A DNA stretch of 64,000 nt, taken from assembly GCF_026230105.1 (NCBI RefSeq), contig NC_079474.1, positions 9,310,187-9,374,186 on the forward strand. The letters run 5' to 3'. The translations under genes were made by a program, and so were the position numbers. The notes under the pieces are model-generated. The model was not told the origin of the DNA. It saw only the letters and a list, made by a program, of their open reading frames with translations, and ran no database searches. Positions 60,801-64,000 of the stretch are shown here, piece after piece (within the stretch, counting starts at the first letter, position 1; every line of letters starts with the position of its first letter). The stretch comes from Diorhabda sublineata. Lineage: Eukaryota > Arthropoda > Insecta > Coleoptera > Chrysomelidae.

Positions 60801-62592
60801 CAAGTGATGCTAAAGTTCTACCAGTACTGCTTTGGATCCATGGTGGGGGATTTGTAAATGAATCCAGTACATTTGAATACTATGGACCAAAATACATTAT
60901 GGACCATCGTGTGGTGGTTGTTACTTTTAATTATCGCTTAGGACCTTTTGGTAATTCTCTCAAAATTTTATCTAATATAAAATCGGATGTTCGACTTTTT
61001 CTATAGTTACTAAATGCATTTATCTTGTTTATCTTATTAATTTATTGATTTCTTTTGCTTCTTATTTGTGGTATAATCGAATAATACAAAGTCCAACTGA
61101 TACATAGTACAAAGTCAATCAAATTTAAACGAATGTTTGGTATTTGTGCATGATTCAGCAATTATAGCATTCCGTTTGGAAACCTATAATAGGAAAACGT
61201 TAAGCGAGATGAAATTAACCACATATTTCTTACATAGTTCGTGGAAGCTACCTTTTCATGGTCAGAAACATCTCAACTGAATAAGTTTGTTAATCCCTGT
61301 TGCGTCGAAGTCATTTCAAGGGAGAAGAGAGAAGTTTTTTGCATAAAAATGTCACTCAGTGATGATATAAAAGTGCATAATTACATGTCCGAATCAAGGC
61401 GTGCAAGAACAGAGTGAAGAATGATAAACAAATAGAAATAAAACATTTTTATCAACGGCGGTATGGTAGAAAGGTTTTATAGATTGGAAGGGTGTTTTAC
61501 TAATAGAAATCTATTACTGGGATCTCATGGATCAAGTTGAGCTTTAGTGTTGACGCAAGAGATGACTTTGTTCTACAACGACAACGCCAGTTCCTGAACA
61601 GTTACATACATTGGGGACAGTGAATTAGATAATACTTCATCATCTATGTTATTGTTTCCTTTACATGTTTGTACCTTCCTAGCAAACACTTTAAGGCAAA
61701 TGATTCTACGGAATACAGAATGAAAAAAGTGCAGTTCTTTGTTAAATAAATTTTGTTTACATGAAAGCTAGTTTAAATTTGATTGGCGCTTGTATCTTTA
61801 ACTTGTATCTCTTTGATACTCAGCAATTAAAACAATGTTTTAGGATTCGTTGGTACTGATGACGGTGTTATTCCGGCTAATATAGGTCTAAAAGATCAGT
61901 TGTTTGCTATACAATGGGTTAACAGAAATATTAAGGCCTTCAGTGGTAACCCCTATCAAGTTACCTTAGTTGGAGAAAGTGCTGGATCGATCTCAGTTGG
62001 GTATCACCTTTTAGGACCTTGGGTTGACGACAAACGTTAGTATTTTATTCGCATATACTCGAAAAAATAGGAAAAACTTAAAATTTGATTTTTTTCTTCT
62101 TTTTTGTTCTAATAGTCATTCAATTCCCTACCAATTCCATTAGTTTACCGTACATTTTTTGTCGGAGAATTACGAGCAGATCATGTGCTTTAGGACCTAG
62201 TGTAATGAGGTCACAAATGTATATTATTGGTGTACTTCATAATTCTCAATCGCTGCCACTGTTCTCTGATGATCAGTGTAGTTACTACAACTATTGGACC
62301 ATGTAAAATTCGTAATAAGACCTTCTTTTTACAATATATTCTTTAGTTGCACCTACTGATGTTTGATGTCGAAAGAATTGTTGTAAAACGAGACATAGGA
62401 ATATATTTTTTAGAAATATTTCACGCCGCCATAATGCAAAGTGGAAGTCCAGTTGGTATTGAATTGAAAACACAAAACACTACTAATGAAGCCTACAGGC
62501 TTGCACAAGTTCTAGATCCCACGTTTAACTCCAGCGATTCGCGCGACATTTTGAAATTTCTCCAAAACGCCACCGCTGAAGATATTTTACAT
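57811..62592 (+). CDS. Secreted carboxylesterase, first five coding exons (3' part not in window)
   Basis: Type-B carboxylesterase (alpha/beta hydrolase, cholinesterase/juvenile-hormone-esterase class), which hydrolyses ester substrates. Exons 57811-58014, 60593-60730, 60797-60950, 61844-62035 and 62414-62592 join in phase for 289 codons. Residues 1-24 form a signal peptide (hydrophobic LFKLFFLIEIF), so secretion is expected. Family marks in order: GKIRGHIL, FQEIPYA; SEDCLYINVYTP (signature 2); WIHGGGF (oxyanion hole); VTFNYRLGPFGF; GTDDGVIPANIGLKDQ; GESAGS with the nucleophile Ser; AAIMQSGSP. A full enzyme is about 550 aa. The catalytic Glu/Asp and His should be in later exons, which I do not find before 64000. 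Introns 1 and 3 carry mariner debris. No stop or frameshift in the five exons, so the gene looks intact as far as seen. Confidence 0.93.
58640..58735 (+). pseudogene. Mariner C-terminal relic in esterase intron 1
   Basis: A frame reading KPDLSSSDYFLVTKLKTELK then CKIFNN matches the mariner stretch P-D-L-S-P-S-D-Y-F-L-F-x-K-L-K. Surrounding sequence is too decayed to define the element's limits. Confidence 0.6.
58740..60592. other. Rest of esterase intron 1
   Basis: No exon-like open frame with esterase similarity. A 136-codon open stretch (59505-59915) is rich in Phe/Ser/Ile from pyrimidine-rich DNA and matches nothing I know. T/G-rich low-complexity DNA at 60300-60560. Confidence 0.4.
61515..61600 (+). 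pseudogene. Possible mariner fragment in esterase intron 3
   Basis: In shifting frames, YYWDLMDQVEL is followed by MTLFYNDNASS, which resembles the Y-Y-x-L-L-x-P to L-x-H-D-N-A segment of mariner transposases. Short and frameshifted. Confidence 0.35.
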
Positions 62593-63230
62593 GTAAGTAT
62601 ATTCCTACTCACACAAATAGATTTTTTTAAATATGCTTTATTTGAAAAGAGTCCATATTATTAAAGAAGTCTTATATTTGTTACTGTTAACGTTTATCCA
62701 AAATCACAAACACTAATTTGGGGAGTTATCTTTCTTTAACGAAAATACTACATTTTTTATATTGATATGAACTTTTCATCGTTTCTTGTACGTTGTCCAT
62801 TTTTTACAATACCTCAAACTAACACAAAGGGGGTCTTATAAATAATGTCGGTTTTCATGTGTGAAAATTGTACGTCTCCATTAAAACATAACGTAACTTG
62901 TCTCTAATTCTATGAAGAATCAATCCAATTGCTTCACTTTCTTTCAATTCATTTATTTTATCTATTTACTTATTGGAACCTTATTGGAAACAAAAGTTCA
63001 AAGAGGTCGTGACACTAAAAAAATATGTGGAATTGAACGAAGAAAAACGTTCTTGAGCCACAGCGTTGATTTAATTGTTTTAATTTTTGATATCTGACGC
63101 TTGATGTTCGCGCTCAAGTCGTCCACATGCCTGGAATATTAAGGTTACAAGAGAAGCAGTAGAAAATCAACCTAGTACCAATATAGTACCAATTATTGTA
63201 TTGTATTGGAGAAATATCCAAGTTTATTTA
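62593..63230. other. Sequence after esterase exon 5, no exon found
   Basis: Exon 5 ends with a good donor (CAT/GTAAGT). I searched by eye for the next esterase exon up to 64000 and saw none, so the next intron is at least 1.4 kb or the gene is cut here. AT-rich, no other feature. Confidence 0.5.
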
Positions 63231-63520
63231 ACCCAAAGCGGGTTCTTTTACAACAATGCTAAATCTAATACTGCGAAAATTACGCGGAAGAAGATCGTTC
63301 CGAATTCCTACCAAATCAATTACTTAATGCGGACCTTGCACCGTCAGATTACTATTTATTTCAATCCACGGCTAATATACTGAGTGGAATAAAAAGGAGA
63401 CGATTGAAATGTTTGCTGAACGTTGGGCTCAAACCATACCAAACCAGAATACTTGGAATATCAAAGCTTTATTTTTGTATAATTATTTAATAAGCGAAAT
63501 GAACATTAGGAACTGACTTT
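63230..63520 (+). pseudogene. Mariner C-terminal relic near the right edge
   Basis: A frame reads ADLAPSDYYLFQS then LSGIK, matching the D-L-A-P-S-D-Y-H-L-F segment of mariners. Downstream LYNYLISEMNI resembles the mariner C-terminal end. Upstream sequence is decayed. Confidence 0.6.
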
Positions 63521-64000
63521 ATTCATGAGACACCCTCTATAGTGAACATCCATAAATGCTCATTTAAATCATAAGAATTTACATAATTGATTATTGAAAT
63601 CATCAAGTTTGGTTATTAATGAAATAACTAGAGGCTGGATAAAGTGGTCTATCAATGAGATAAAAACAAATTTTCACCCACCGAAGGGTTTCCTAGTGAA
63701 GATTTTATCATTACCTGAATAGCTACAAATCAGCTTAAAAGTACTGTCACTCACTTTCATCGTAGCAGTTAGCTCTATTTTAAAGATAGATTTCCATGGA
63801 ATCAGATCATCTCAATCTTTAGTGTTGCATAACAGTCGAGTTAGAATGAGAAGGATCCACTGTTAATAGCTGAAAATGAAGCGTTGCAGATACACGCTTT
63901 CTGATAGGTCCCACTTAAAACTAACCAAGATCGATTTCCTAGCTAATCACGTATTTTTAACGTCACTAAACGTTTCCTAAAGTATATGAATCCTCCACTG

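Overview
The window looks like AT-rich insect chromosomal DNA. Supporting signs are the mix of DNA transposons (mariner, Tc1, hAT, piggyBac, Tigger, Helitron), jockey-like non-LTR retrotransposons, short GT-AG introns, an insect-type secreted carboxylesterase and an arthropod-style Inr+DPE core promoter. I cannot name the species. Nothing prokaryotic, viral or CRISPR-like was seen.

Left flank (1-2554): a jockey-like ORF1 relic ends at a TTAA followed by a decayed piggyBac-like element. After it come two spliced exons of an unrecognised gene whose last exon runs into the start of a large duplication.

Centre (2555-41200): a tandem segmental duplication of about 18 kb units. Unit A is 2555-19944, unit B 19945-38125, and unit C is partial (38126-41200). 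Each full unit holds, in order: a hAT dimerisation-domain relic, a mariner relic, a gene-free stretch, three 135-bp repeats, a Tc1-like relic (minus), a second hAT/ZMYM1-like transposase relic (minus), a candidate promoter with a spliced leader, a satellite array of about 275-bp monomers (19 complete in A, 16 in B), and a non-LTR RNase H relic. Diagnostic differences show that B is a recombinant: its left 2.5 kb matches C and the rest matches A. This is the product expected from one unequal crossover between two older direct repeats (2555-5220 and 38126-41200).

Right part (41201-64000): small inverted-repeat elements, a foldback element and two related LINE fragments in opposite orientation. 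A complete nine-coding-exon gene on the minus strand (45957-52146, 676 aa, not recognised) is followed by Tigger, mariner and DDE-transposase relics, then the first five coding exons of a carboxylesterase on the plus strand (57811-62592). Its 3' half is not found in the window.

The main candidates for something undescribed are the satellite array placed downstream of a spliced Inr/DPE transcription unit, present in both full units, and the unequal-exchange history that can be read directly from the sequence. All calls were made by eye, without database searches.
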